Source: Sinotaia quadrata (Eukaryota; Mollusca; Gastropoda; Architaenioglossa; Viviparidae). Taken from it: DNA of 64,000 bases. Below are positions 22,284 to 31,745 of this stretch, piece after piece. The notes under the pieces were generated by a model, which saw nothing but the letters and a program-made list of their open reading frames with translations, was not told the DNA's origin and did not search any database. The stretch covers positions 42,860,664 to 42,924,663 of the forward strand of contig CM054177.1 in NCBI GenBank assembly GCA_028829895.1, given 5' to 3'. Numbering within the stretch: position 1 is the first letter of the stretch; each line of letters opens with the position of its first letter. Position numbers and translations under genes: made by a program.

Positions 22284-22468
22284 GTGTACGGGTGAAATTT
22301 TCTCAGATTTTTCGGGTCGCTTAGAACCCTGAATGCTGCAGCTCTGTCGGTATGGAGTTCGGAACGAAGGTCGTAGGTGCGCCGGACGTGACCACAAAGC
22401 TTCCAGATGCACACCAACACTAACACAGCAGCTAACGTTCCTATTGCAACGGCGCCATCCATGATCAT
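22284..22468 (-). CDS. candidate first coding exon: N-terminal membrane anchor and start of SRPBCC (Bet v1/START-like) domain
   Basis: The minus-strand frame starts at ATG 22468 (MIMDGA) or at the better-context ATG 22462 (MDGA). It runs to the strong donor CGTACAC|GTGAGT. Residues form a hydrophobic anchor (AVAIGTLAAVLVLVCIW), then basic KLCGHVRRTYDLRSEL, then TDRAAAFRVLSDPKNLRKFH. The last block matches the opening of polyketide-cyclase/SRPBCC domains (consensus ...A..VFxVLSDPxxLxxFHP). Such domains bind hydrophobic ligands. A membrane-anchored version would place the pocket on the cytosolic or lumenal face of a membrane. Only the first strand and helix are encoded here and the rest must lie in further exons. 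The upstream frame remains open to 22525 but without a good start. Confidence 0.5.
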
Positions 22469-22953
22469 CTTCTGCCGTTTTCGCCCGCTCTGTTCCCTTG
22501 GTGACTGCACAATAACGTCTAGCAAGATAAGCGCCCTTGTTGTTTGTCAGTGCGAACCAGCGAGTTATGTGCCCTTGCTGCTTGTCAGTATACGTAATGG
22601 ATGTTAAGGCGGAAGGCCGTACTCATCTTAGTCTTTATTGTAAACTACGTTTGAATACATGTGCAGAAGACGTACTCGGATGCTGTGCTGGTAATTAGAA
22701 GTTGTGTTGAAGTTTATGTGTTTCATTAAATTTTAATGATTTTTTTCCCCTTTCTCTTGTTTTCTGCGACCCTTTGAGTGTTCAGTCGGTCCAGCGGACT
22801 GTTTGTAGATAGACAGTGGTGTAATTAACTTTATATTTTATTGATTACGAGTGTGCTAGTCATTGTTTTGACGACATGCTGCCATCGCTGGAATCATCTA
22901 GATAAAAAGAGAAAATATAGGGGGGAAAAAAGCATACAATACACTCAAAACAT

Positions 22954-22958
<5 letters not shown>
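22469..22958. other. 5' flank of the SRPBCC-like exon
   Basis: Contains a direct repeat with GCCCTTG, TGTCAGT and the intervening GCGAACCAGCGAG (22530-22590). CpG content is higher than in the surrounding DNA. It could be 5' UTR or promoter of the minus-strand gene, but no TATA box was identified. Confidence 0.25.

Positions 22959-23012
<54 letters not shown>
22959..23012. repeat. (CA)n microsatellite
   Basis: About 27 uninterrupted CA repeats. Val/Cys or Thr/His frames across it are artefacts. 23013-23530 holds no supported feature. Confidence 0.95.
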
Positions 23013-23015
<3 letters not shown>

Positions 23016-23532
23016 TTAAAAAACAAAATATTATACTTGCAATAATTATTATAAAATTTGTATCTACATAAATAAACTAATAACAAGTTAGTTCCGTTAG
23101 CATCTCAAAAATATTTTTAATAATTAAGAAATAGATATGCAAGCAAATAGATATATTTTCTTTGGAAAAGATGCGAAAAGATGCGACTATTAGTTTTTCA
23201 GCTTGAGGTCAAAATGTTTAATATTTTAACTCTTATACAATTTTGATAAAACCATAAATAATCCCATAAAATTCTCTCAATCACTGGAAGATCTGTAGCT
23301 ATACTCGACAGAACTTTATCAGGACATCAGCAGGTCATTAATACAAGAAACACAACATAACTCAGACACGAACATAATATGCTAAATTCACACCCATCTC
23401 TGAGAAAACCACAAAAAAACACTCTCATCTGTTCATTTCTTCTTTCAGGACTCGATGCTGCAACCCTGTTCACACAGCCTGCTGCAGAAATTTCAACTTG
23501 CAGATGTTTGCAGCCTCTACAAGCCCCTGGAA

Positions 23533-23960
23533 CACTGGCTGCCGTTAATAACACTCACCTGTTCATTACAGTAGTTCACTATACTAGCTGCCACTCACTG
23601 TCTATTCATTACTCTGGCTACCGTTAATCACACTAGCTCCCTGTTCACTATACTGGCTATCTGTTCATCACACTAACTCCATGTTCACCATACTGGCTGC
23701 CTGTCACTAAACTAGCTACCTGTTCATTACAATGGCTACCTGTTCATTACACTAGCTCCGTGTTCACCACACTGGGTGACTATCGCTAAACTGACTGTTC
23801 ACTGTATTGGCTGCCTATTCATTAAATAAAGAGCATATTCAATAAACTGGGTGCCTTTTTACTAAACTGCCTGTTCACTACACTAGCTGTCTGTTCACTG
23901 CACTGGGTACTTGTTCAACATACTGGCTGCCTACTCGCTACGTTGGCTGCCTGTTCACTA
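23533..23960. repeat. minisatellite built on a CTGGCTGCCTGTTCACTAC core
   Basis: About 16 irregular units of 20-40 bp repeat CACTGGCTGCCTGTTCACTA or close variants (CTAGCTACCTGTTCATTAC, CTAGCTCCCTGTTCACCATA). The array runs directly into the LINE fragment, where the same bases encode the conserved WLPVHYR block. Confidence 0.85.
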
Positions 23961-24247
23961 CAGAATCAAGTACAAGGTCTCCTTACTCTGCCGGATGTCA
24001 CTGGTTCACTCCAGCCCAAACTTGTCCGGCCTCACCCTTGCGCACACACCATGCTCAATACTTGCACTTTTATGTTGGCACTCGATTCTCCGATTCCATC
24101 ATGAAAACCAAACACCTGGTCAACGTTGTTTCTCTTATAATGTTTTATGCCACCTCGAGTGAATTGCCTTATTTACTTGGACACTGTAAAATCCCAACAT
24201 CTTTGAAATGTGCTTTTTTTTCAACTACAGTTAACAGTCTTGTGTGA
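23918..24247 (+). pseudogene. CR1/L2-like non-LTR retrotransposon, 3' end of ORF2
   Basis: The plus-strand frame reads LRWLPVHYRIKYKVSLLCRM, matching the LHWLPVxYRIxYKI block that closes the reverse transcriptase region of CR1/L2-type LINEs. It continues with TPCSILALLCWH and TPGQRCFSYNVL (consensus TxxxGxRAFS). After a shift it reads LPYLLGHCKIPTSLKCAFF (consensus LPxxLRxxxSxxxFKxxLKTxLF) and ends at a stop near 24247. At least one frameshift is present, near 24130-24165. Only the last 110 or so codons survive. Confidence 0.85.
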
Positions 24248-24439
24248 TCTTGTTTGAATACTGTTCTTCATTTTATGTTCAACCGTTATGTGTGTTTATG
24301 CTACATCTTTTTACATGATTTGTAAATGTACAATTTATGTCTTTTGGTATGTTTGTAGTTTTGTGTTCTCTTTATATACAGTCTTGCAGCTAGTAAATTA
24401 TTTCTTTAGTATTTTCACACTGTTACTTCCACTGCCTTC

Positions 24440-24880
24440 TTTCTCAGTATTAATCCCTCGTTTTCATTACCAACCCTACAATTTTCTTATTAAACACGTT
24501 TTCATTATTCTCCCATCCGTGCTATTGTTAGATCACGTTTTCATTACCACCCATAGTGTTATTAAGAAACATGTTTTCATTATTCTTCCATTCATTACTA
24601 ACCCCATATTGTTATTATCAGACCACGTTTTCATTACCGACCCCACGGTGTTATTATCAGACCACGTTTGTTTTTTCACTACCAGCCCCATAATGTATTA
24701 TTAGACCACATTTCCTTACCATCCCCACAGTGTATTATTAGACTACATTTTCAGCCCCACATTTTCGTTACCAACCTAAAATGTGTTATTAGACCAGGTT
24801 TTCATTACCAAACACACAGTGTATCATTAGACTACGTTTTCATTACCAACCCAACAGTGTGTTATTAAAAGACCATATTT
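24440..24880. repeat. minisatellite, 35-40 bp units
   Basis: About 11 units contain ACCACGTTTTCATTACCAAC or close variants with CCCACAGTGTTATTATCAG. Confidence 0.85.
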
Positions 24881-25590
24881 CACAATTTTTTTTTATCAAG
24901 ACTCCCAGATTTTCCATACAAGCTCCATGTTTTAGTTCCAATTCTATCCTCTTATTTTAGTCCCCATTTAATTACCATTGTCACAATTTTGTTAACATTC
25001 CCACACTTCCATTACTGGCTCCACAGTGTCAGTACCAGACACTTTTCTTTTTACTGACATGTATTTTTATTGTTTACCTCACGCTTCCTGTACCAACTCA
25101 CATTTTCATTACTAGCGTTTTAATTACCGGCTCACACATTTAATATTGCTTCACGCGTTCAGTGCTGGCCCCACACTTTCGGTACCATCCACCTCTGCAT
25201 TTTCCTTACCAACCCCACACTTTTACTAAGAGCCTTCACTTTCAGTACTACATCTTTGGTATAACCGTAACAATGTCATTACCAGGCCCACACATTCATT
25301 AGCTGTCCCACATTTTGTGTACCAGTCCTACACATTCAGTAGCTGTCCCACATTTTGTGTACCAGTCCTACACATTCAGTAGCAGTCCCACATTTTGTGT
25401 ACCAGTCCTACACATTCAGTAGCAGTCCCACATCTTGTGTGCTAGTCCCTCACATTCAGTAGCAGTCCCACATTTTGTATTAGTGCCACCCATATTTTGT
25501 GTGCTAGTGCCATACATTTAGTAGCAGCCCCACGTTTTGTGTTCTAGTCCCACATTTTTATTATCAGCCTCACAAAACGGAGAGTGAAAT
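24881..25590. repeat. degenerate continuation, sharpening to a 40-bp array
   Basis: Loose units built on CATTACCAGCCCCACA fill 24880-25280. From 25290 to 25480 units of about 40 bp with CACATTTTGTGTACCAGTCC and CACATTCAGTAGCAGTCC are nearly identical, then decay to 25590. Confidence 0.8.
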
Positions 25591-25629
25591 AGACGTGCTT
25601 GCAACAAATATCTCCAGTTTCCCAATCCA

Positions 25630-25985
25630 TTGTATACTGTTATGACGAAAATATATGGATTTTTTTTTAATGGCTATCATATCATGAAAATGTACTAACG
25701 CGAATTTAATAGCCATGATAATGCTGTTAAGATGAAAAGTATAGTTTTCACTTTAATAGCCATGATGAAAAATAATGGGATTTGATAAACGTTGGAAAGA
25801 ATGGATTTGCTTTAAACGGCTAAAATTGTTGATAGGAAAAGTATGGATTTTTTAATTTAAAAAAAAAAAGATATCAAATAGCGCTATAGTGGAAAGTATG
25901 GGTTAACATTAAGGAAAACCTTGCAGAGAAAATCGTACAATGAAGTGGATGTTTTCTTTCTTTCTGAAATATACATATTAAAAAA
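25630..25985. repeat. old degenerate repeat, about 50-60 bp units
   Basis: Recurrent GAAAAGTATGGATTT and TTTAATAGCCATGAT motifs with T-runs and A-runs. Confidence 0.5.
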
Positions 25986-26619
25986 AAAATTACAGAGTAA
26001 ATAACAAGATCAAGCGCACATACACACACCCACAACACACACTCTACCCCCCCGCCACTTTCCAGTAAAAATAATTACAAAATTTCAACTGCCGGCGACA
26101 AAAAAGGAAAAAAAAGCAAGTTGTCACCTCCTGTATAGATGGGCATGATTGAGGAGCTGTTACTGATCCAACGTGACTAAATTGTCGCTATTTGCCCAAA
26201 GATCACATCAACACGAACTAGTTTTCTATCTCTCACCACCTCCCAACTGGTTGGAAAGTAATACGTGAATGGTCAACAAATACGCCTCGGAAATGGAAAT
26301 AACTTTGACAGTTACCCAGTCATGGGCCTGAAGTAATCATGAGCTATCGTAATTTCTCATTTATACACGTATTCGCTAGTGCCTTAAAAATTATTGACAG
26401 TGAGTAACCGTTTCCTACTCTGAATCAGTGTATGGTACCGTCTATGTGATTTGATTAGATCTGTTTTTCTCGCTTTTTTTTCTTCTCTTCATGTGGTTTG
26501 ATTTTGTTTTGATTTGTTACTTGTTATTTTCTGCTGTTATCTGGATTAGTTTGGTGTCAGTTGATTGCTTTATTATTATTTCCTTCCAATTTTTGTTAAT
26601 TTTACTTTGATTTTTAAAT
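25986..26619. other. no feature recognised
   Basis: CA-rich patch near 26015-26045, a C-run near 26046, then ordinary AT-rich DNA. Confidence 0.4.
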
Positions 26620-26624
26620 CCAAC

Positions 26625-26850
26625 AATTTGTAGAGATCTGTTGATAATATGACTGTGCTCTCCTAACCTGTCTACACAGATACGTGTATGATCTGAAAAT
26701 AACTGGAGAGATCTGTCGACGATGCGTCTCACACAACATACGATGTATCTCATACAACATAACTATAAGAGATCTGTTGACGATGTATCTCATACAACAT
26801 GACTATAGATATTTGTTGACGATGTGTCTCATATAACAAGACTGTGGACG
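26625..26850. repeat. minisatellite, about 50-bp units
   Basis: Units contain AGAGATCTGTTGACGATG and TATCTCATACAACATGACT, with about four copies. Confidence 0.75.
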
Positions 26851-26966
26851 ATCTCACATCAACAATATAAGACGAGATGACTTAGAATCCAATGAAAGAG
26901 ACAGTTGTCAGCGCTGAAAGTTGAAGCTAACCTCTAACTAAGCACATCGTGTTGGCTTCCTTGTCG

Positions 26967-26986
26967 AACCCAGCCAGTTCTGGGTT
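26967..26986. other. perfect 7-bp hairpin followed by A9 run
   Basis: AACCCAG and CTGGGTT flank a 6-base loop, and a run of nine A starts just after. It may be the 3' end of a small retroposed element, but no body of such an element was recognised upstream. Confidence 0.3.
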
Positions 26987-27069
26987 ACAAAAAAAAAATG
27001 TTAGATAATATTTAAATCACTTTCTGTTACAAAGCGATGGGTGTGGTGGCAAGAGTCCGGCAAATGGGA

Positions 27070-27730
27070 CAAGTATATCTAGTTCGACGACTGTTTCTAG
27101 TTGACAATTGTGTTCAGTTTGACGACTGTCTAGTTGACAGTTGTGTCTAGTTTGACGACTGTGTCTAGTTTGACTACTGTGTCTAGTTGACAGTTGTGTC
27201 CAGTTCGACGACTGTCTAGTTGACAGTTGTGTCTCTTTTGACGACGTCGACTGTCTAGTTGATGATTGTGTCCAGCTCGATGACTGTCTAGTTGATGATT
27301 GTGTCTAGCTAGTTGACTGTCTAGATGATGATTGTGTCCAGCTAGTCGACTGTCTAGTTAATGAGTGTGTCCAGCTCGATGACTGTGTCTAGTTGACGAT
27401 TGTGTCCAGCTCGATGACTGTCTAGTTGGTGATTGTGTCTAGCTCGTCGATGTCTACTTGACGATTGTGTCTAGTTCGATGACTGTGTCTAGTTGACGAT
27501 TGTGTCCAGCTCGATGACTGTCTAGTTGACGATTGTGTCCAGCTCGACGACAGTCTAGTTGACGATTGTGTCCAGCTCGATGACTGTCTAGTTGATGATT
27601 GTGTCTAGCTCGTCGATGTCTACTTGACGATTGTGTCTAGTTCGATGACTGTGTCTAGTTGACGATTATCTAGTTCAACGACTGTGTCTACTTCAAGGAT
27701 TATCAAGTTCGACGGTTGTGTCTAATCCGA
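27070..27730. repeat. composite minisatellite, about 25- and 50-bp units
   Basis: Units alternate TCTAGTTGACGATTGTGTC and CAGCTCGATGACTGTCTAG. A longer block including GTCGATGTCTACTTGACG is duplicated (about 27440-27500 and 27610-27670), which shows higher-order structure. Confidence 0.85.
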
Positions 27731-27732
27731 CT

Positions 27733-27980
27733 TGTACCTCAGGCGGCCGCATGTTGTAAAGAATGGTAAAGATCCTTCCTCAGGCGGCCGCATGTTGTAA
27801 AGAATGGTAAAGATCCTTCCTCAGGCGGCCGCATGTTGTAAAGAATAGTAAAGATCCTTCCTCAGGCGGCCGCATATTGTAAAGAATGGTAAAGATCCTT
27901 CCTCAGGCGGCCGCATATTGTAAAGAATGGTAAAGATCCTTCCTCAGGCGGCCGCATGTTGTAAAGAATGGTAAAGATCC
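27733..27980. repeat. 41-bp array, six copies, each with a NotI site
   Basis: Six near-identical units of CCTCAGGCGGCCGCATGTTG plus AAAGAATGGTAAAGATCCTT, with GCGGCCGC at intervals of exactly 41 bp from 27743. The array is GC-rich in an AT-rich setting. Its last unit runs into the acceptor of the candidate exon at 27989. Confidence 0.97.
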
Positions 27981-27988
27981 TTTCACAG

Positions 27989-28103
27989 ATGAAGATCGAA
28001 ACAATGCAAACCATAGGCCGCTGCCCGGGGCATCCAAACTATACAGAAAAAACATTCCTTTTTCCACAACTGGCACTAAATATTTAACTACCATTGACAC
28101 TAC
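27989..28103 (+). CDS. candidate internal exon, unknown protein
   Basis: The acceptor GATCCTTTCACAG is followed by an open frame containing EDRNNANHRPLPGASKLYRK and NIPFSTTGTKYLTTIDTT. A modest donor AC|GTGTAT follows at 28104. The acceptor arises from the last repeat of the GCGGCCGC array. The segment CACTAAATATTTAACTACC at its end is the apparent parent of the 42-bp array that follows. Family unknown and no confirmed partner exon. Confidence 0.28.
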
Positions 28104-28295
28104 GTGTATATCTTTTTCAATTGTATTTTCCTCGTCCTTGACACTAAATATTTCCCTACCATTGTATCTATCCCCGTCCTTGACACTAAATATTTCCCTA
28201 CCATTGTATCTTTCCCCGTCCTTGACACTAAATATTTCACTACCAATGTATCTTTCCCCGTCTTTGACACAACATCTCTCCCTACTTTGGCACTA
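28080..28295. repeat. 42-bp minisatellite, 4-5 copies
   Basis: Units contain CCTTGACACTAAATATTTCC and TACCATTGTATCTTTCCC. The 42-bp period keeps a Thr/Val/Pro-rich frame open (LDTKYFPTIV per unit), which I regard as incidental. Confidence 0.9.
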
Positions 28296-28316
28296 TCTTT
28301 TTTTCTTCCAGGATAA

Positions 28317-28439
28317 AATCTCTCGGTGATTGCGTCCGTTCACAAGACAGAAGAAACCAAAGCCACAGTCAAAGTTTTTGACGACAGCAAATGGATCGTA
28401 CAATCTGCTGTATGGTCGGGTTCACTTGAACTCAAATAA
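28317..28439 (+). CDS. candidate C-terminal coding segment
   Basis: The frame reads SVIASVHKTEETKATVKVFD, then DSKWIVQSAVWSGSLELK, and stops at TAA 28437-28439. AATAAA hexamers follow at 28658-28663 and 28669-28674, with a GT-rich stretch near 28733-28755 beyond them. A strong acceptor (CTTTTTTTCTTCCAG) ends at 28311, but in this frame a TAA comes immediately after it. Either another acceptor is used, the gene is broken, or the frame is fortuitous. Sequence character is globular and beta-prone, but no family is recognised. Confidence 0.3.
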   Translation, partial: NLSVIASVHKTEETKATVKVFDDSKWIVQSAVWSGSLELK

Positions 28440-28734
28440 CATCACTTTCTGACAACCGAAGTAATTTGAATTCCTGCTTTCATTTGGGTATGGATGGCAT
28501 CAGGCAAACTGTACTCCAATCCGAGCAGACGAGAACATTAGATGTCATTAATGTCATTGAAGATTCCTTGCGTACACTTTTAACTCCTTATCAACAAAAT
28601 AATTGAAACAACAAAAAAGATTTTGCCACTGCTCCATTTAATTAAAATTACGCAAACAATAAAATTTAAATAAACCGTAAACTGTAACTGAAAACCGATT
28701 ATGACGAATATTTCATGTAAATAAGTAAATAAAT

Positions 28735-28780
28735 GTGTGTGAGTGAGTGAGTGTGAGAGAGAGATAGTATGTTTGTATGT
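28735..28780. repeat. GTGA/GAGA microsatellite
   Basis: GTGTGTGTGAGTGAGTGAG passing into GAGAGAGAGA. 28440-29020 is otherwise featureless. Confidence 0.85.
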
Positions 28781-29024
28781 GTGTTAACAGAGAATAAACA
28801 GGATAAGTGTTTTGAAGGAATCGGGAGAGAGTAGCTCTTAAAAATGCATTGTAGTTTGTAGTTTGAAAAAGAACTCCGATGTTTCGAGACAGCCCTTCGA
28901 ATAAATGTTTGTTGCATTTTCAAGTCTTGCTTCTAGTGTTGCAAAAGGTATAAACCTGTGCATGTACAATTAAGTTTGAGAGATTTAGTGTGTAGAAACC
29001 ATTTGACCTCTGAACAGATCAACA

Positions 29025-29405
29025 CATTCATTTACTATTTCACAATCACCAGACCATCGACCGCTTTGCTGTATCGATGTTAGCAACGGCTAAATATAGA
29101 CTGAATATTATAATTTATTTATTATTTTATGGTCTAAATGTAGTAGCGATCGGCTTTTTTACTGCTGCTTTATTAATTAGAGAAAACTAGAAACAGACTG
29201 AAGTCATAAATTATTTACTATTTCACAGTCTAAATCAGGCTTTCGGCTACTTCACTGCAGTCATGTTAGAGACGGCTAAAGATAAACTGATGATGTCATT
29301 TATTTACTATTTCATGGCTTAAAATCAAGTGATCGGCTACTTTATTACAATCGCGACAGAGACGGCTAAAGATAAACTGATGATGTCATTTATTTAAAAA
29401 CGGTT
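29025..29405. repeat. large-unit tandem repeat, about 85 bp, 4 copies
   Basis: Units share TCATTTATTTACTATTTCA, GGCTACTTCACTGCAG and GAGACGGCTAAAGATAAACT. The last two are nearly identical and the first two are diverged. Confidence 0.85.
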
Positions 29406-29718
29406 TAGATTATATCAGCAAGTCTAGCACATTCTTTACCTGAGTTGTTTACTTCCAACTTTGACACTTAAAAAGCAGTGTCCAATGTCAGGTCACTTTG
29501 ACATTTAACGACTTATATAACAAGTAAGTTTAGAAATAGAGATAGGCAAATTTACTCTGACACAGTATTCATGCATCATTTGGTCTAATGGTAGTTGTTA
29601 TTATTTTCAAACATCAATATTTTTTTTTAAATTCCAGTTAAATTTGGCAACCGTCTGACTAAGCACAGAATGGTACGGATCATGCCTGTAGAGAGGGGGT
29701 GCAGCCAGTACATTGTTC

Positions 29719-29956
29719 CAGGGGCCATAGAGCTCAAAGGGGGCCCATGAAGGGGAATTTTTTTTTTAATTTACAAAAACAAATTTTAAAAAAGATAAAC
29801 AATATTGGATATATACTTAATACTTTGTGTGTATAGGAAAATCGCCTTGCAGCCTTGTTTGACATAACCTATGAAAAAATACATGTGTGTTGAACTTTGT
29901 ATAAGGGTCACACACCTTCTTTGTACCGGGGCCCGGATTTTCTCTCGGCGGCCCTG
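29719..29956. mobile_element. probable non-autonomous hAT-like element (MITE)
   Basis: The left end CAGGGGCCATAGAGCTCAAA and the reverse complement of the right end, CAGGGCCGCCGAGAGAAAAT, are imperfect inverted repeats. Both continue into GGGCCC-containing DNA. The AT-rich interior codes for nothing. The flanking 8-mers (CATTGTTC and TACAGATT) do not match, so the exact ends or the target duplication have been lost. Confidence 0.45.
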
Positions 29957-29979
29957 TACAGATTTAGTAACCACTGTAC

Positions 29980-30740
29980 GGTACATAATACCAAACACTC
30001 AATCACATCGACTAACCAACACTTTACCTTACAGACTAACAAACACTGTTTCATAACAACTAATGAACACTCTAAGGTACAGACTAATAAACATGTATCA
30101 GAGACTAACGAACACAATATGGTACGTAATAACAAACACTCAGTCATTTTACAAATATCGTATGATACAGACTAACAAATAAGGAATATTACATACTAAA
30201 ACTGTATGATTAACAACATTGTATGATTCAGACTAACAAACCTGTGTCAAACCGACTAACGAACACTATATGAGAGTAGTAACAAACAATGTATGGTACA
30301 GACTAGTAAATAAGGTATATTAGTAAATAAGGTACATACTAACAAAGAATATATGATTAATAATATGTGGTACAGATTAACAAATTAGGAATTGTACATG
30401 CTAACAATGTATGATTAACAACACTGTTTGGTACAGACTAACAAATATGAAAAATGGTACATACGAACAAACAATGTATGATTAACAACACTGTGTGGTA
30501 CAGACTAACAAATCAGGAATATTACATATGATTAACAACTCTGTTTGGTACAGGCTAACAAATAAGGAATAGTACATACGAACAAACACTGTATGATTAA
30601 CTCTGTTTGGTACAGGCTAGCAAATAAGGAATAGTACATACGAACAAACACCGCATGATACAGAGTAACAAGCACTGTGTAGTATAGAAGAACATTGAAT
30701 GGTACAGACTATCAAACATTGTGGTTCGGACTCAGAAAAC
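29980..30740. repeat. degenerate minisatellite, 40-65 bp units
   Basis: Recurrent GGTACAGACTAACAAA, AACACTGTATGATTAACAAC and AAGGAATAGTACATACGAAC. Units are shuffled, so the period varies. Confidence 0.8.
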
Positions 30741-31094
30741 ATTTTATGGTATTTATGCGTCCCTTTATTCAATGCACCTAACTGTATGCATTTTAGTACC
30801 TAAATTTTATGACGCACTGTTAATAGTGAGAAATGTCATTATTAGCCATTAAAGAAGCTAATGTCATTCATCATATTTAGCAGGTTACTGCCCTGTTGAT
30901 AAGCTAATAGTCTCTCACACCAACACAAAACTTGACGTATGTCACGAACCCCTATTTCTAGCTAATGATTCTTATGTACACGTTCTGAACTTTTCAGTTT
31001 GCCCTTGGTAAGGCCATGATAGCTAGAGGCAGTGCCCTCCCCCCACCCCTCCATTTAAAAAAAAATTTTATGAACTGTTCTCCCCGATTCCTAG

Positions 31095-31261
31095 CTTTGA
31101 TAACTGAAATTTCTCGGATAAATTGCTGGCACACCAAAGTAAGCACGGGTGACCAAGAACTCACAGATTGCTATGGTTCTGAATTTGATTGTCAGTTTGA
31201 CATAAAGAATGCAATGGTGCTGATGAGTCCGTTGAGGAATGCTGAGGATGAGATAGTTTAA
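31095..31261 (+). CDS. terminal coding exon, unknown protein
   Basis: The acceptor TTCTCCCCGATTCCTAG is among the best in the window. The open phase (2 nt, then 54 codons) reads LITEISRINCWHTKVSTGDQ, then ELTDCYGSEFDCQFDIKN and MVLMSPLRNAEDEIV, and stops at TAA 31259-31261. A canonical AATAAA lies 49 bp later with a T/G-rich downstream element. Acceptor, frame, stop, poly(A) signal and GT-rich element therefore occur in the right order within 250 bp. The Cys/acidic composition looks like a globular domain end, but I cannot name it. Upstream exons are not established, and the candidates at 28.0-28.4 kb do not join in phase. Confidence 0.5.
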
Positions 31262-31309
31262 CTTTAAATGTCAATGTGGAGTGACGTCATGTCGTTCATG
31301 GAAGACTGC

Positions 31310-31333
31310 AATAAACTTAAGCGGAATGTGTGT
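31310..31333 (+). terminator. poly(A) signal AATAAA with GT-rich downstream element
   Basis: AATAAA at 31310-31315 is followed at about 13 bp by GTGTGTTTGTGTCC. Cleavage would be expected near 31325-31330, ending the transcript that contains the exon at 31095. Confidence 0.5.
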
Positions 31334-31454
31334 TTGTGTCCTTATATGTTTGATTCGTGGCCGCAGAGAAAGAAAGAGAACTTAACGAGCTGGACATTTG
31401 CATGGAGGTGAGGACATTGGGTGGGTGGGGTGCTACCCCCAAATATCGTTACTA

Positions 31455-31745
31455 ATGCGATTCAAGGCTGCAGGAAGAAAGCTAGAAAGCTTTGTTTGGC
31501 GGCATGGTTTAACCGGGACGTGTTTATGGGGGCGGGTCATGGTCCAATCCCGGTCCTCTGGTGCATCCACATACACACACACGCACGCACAAAAACAAAA
31601 TAATATGATTCACGGTCGCAAGAGTAAGCTATCAAGTTCAAAATTTGCTTGGAGGCGTGTTTTATCCCCGGGACGGACATAAGTAGTCGGGGTCTGTCCC
31701 CGCCCCTCCCCCAGAGCATGATTGAAAAAATAAATGACGTATTTA
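31455..31745. repeat. diverged direct duplication, GC-rich
   Basis: Two related blocks, about 31475-31560 and 31625-31715, share TTTGYTTGGMGGCRTG, then CCGGGACG, then GGGGYGGGTC or GGGGTCTGTC. The GC-rich character stands out from its surroundings. The sequence GGTCCAATCCC near 31541 resembles an RNA polymerase III B box, but no convincing A-box/B-box SINE could be built. Confidence 0.4.

Noticed and set aside
31220..31250. Hammerhead-ribozyme-like core CTGATGAGTCCGTTGAGGA
   Set aside because: The CTGATGA and stem-II-like GTCC/GGA parts are present, but the obligatory GAAA and closing stems are missing. The bases lie within a well-supported coding exon.
31490..31570. tRNA-derived SINE with A-box-like TGGTTTAACCGG and B-box-like GGTCCAATCCC
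   Set aside because: The arms do not pair as in a tRNA, and no 3' tail or target duplication could be found.
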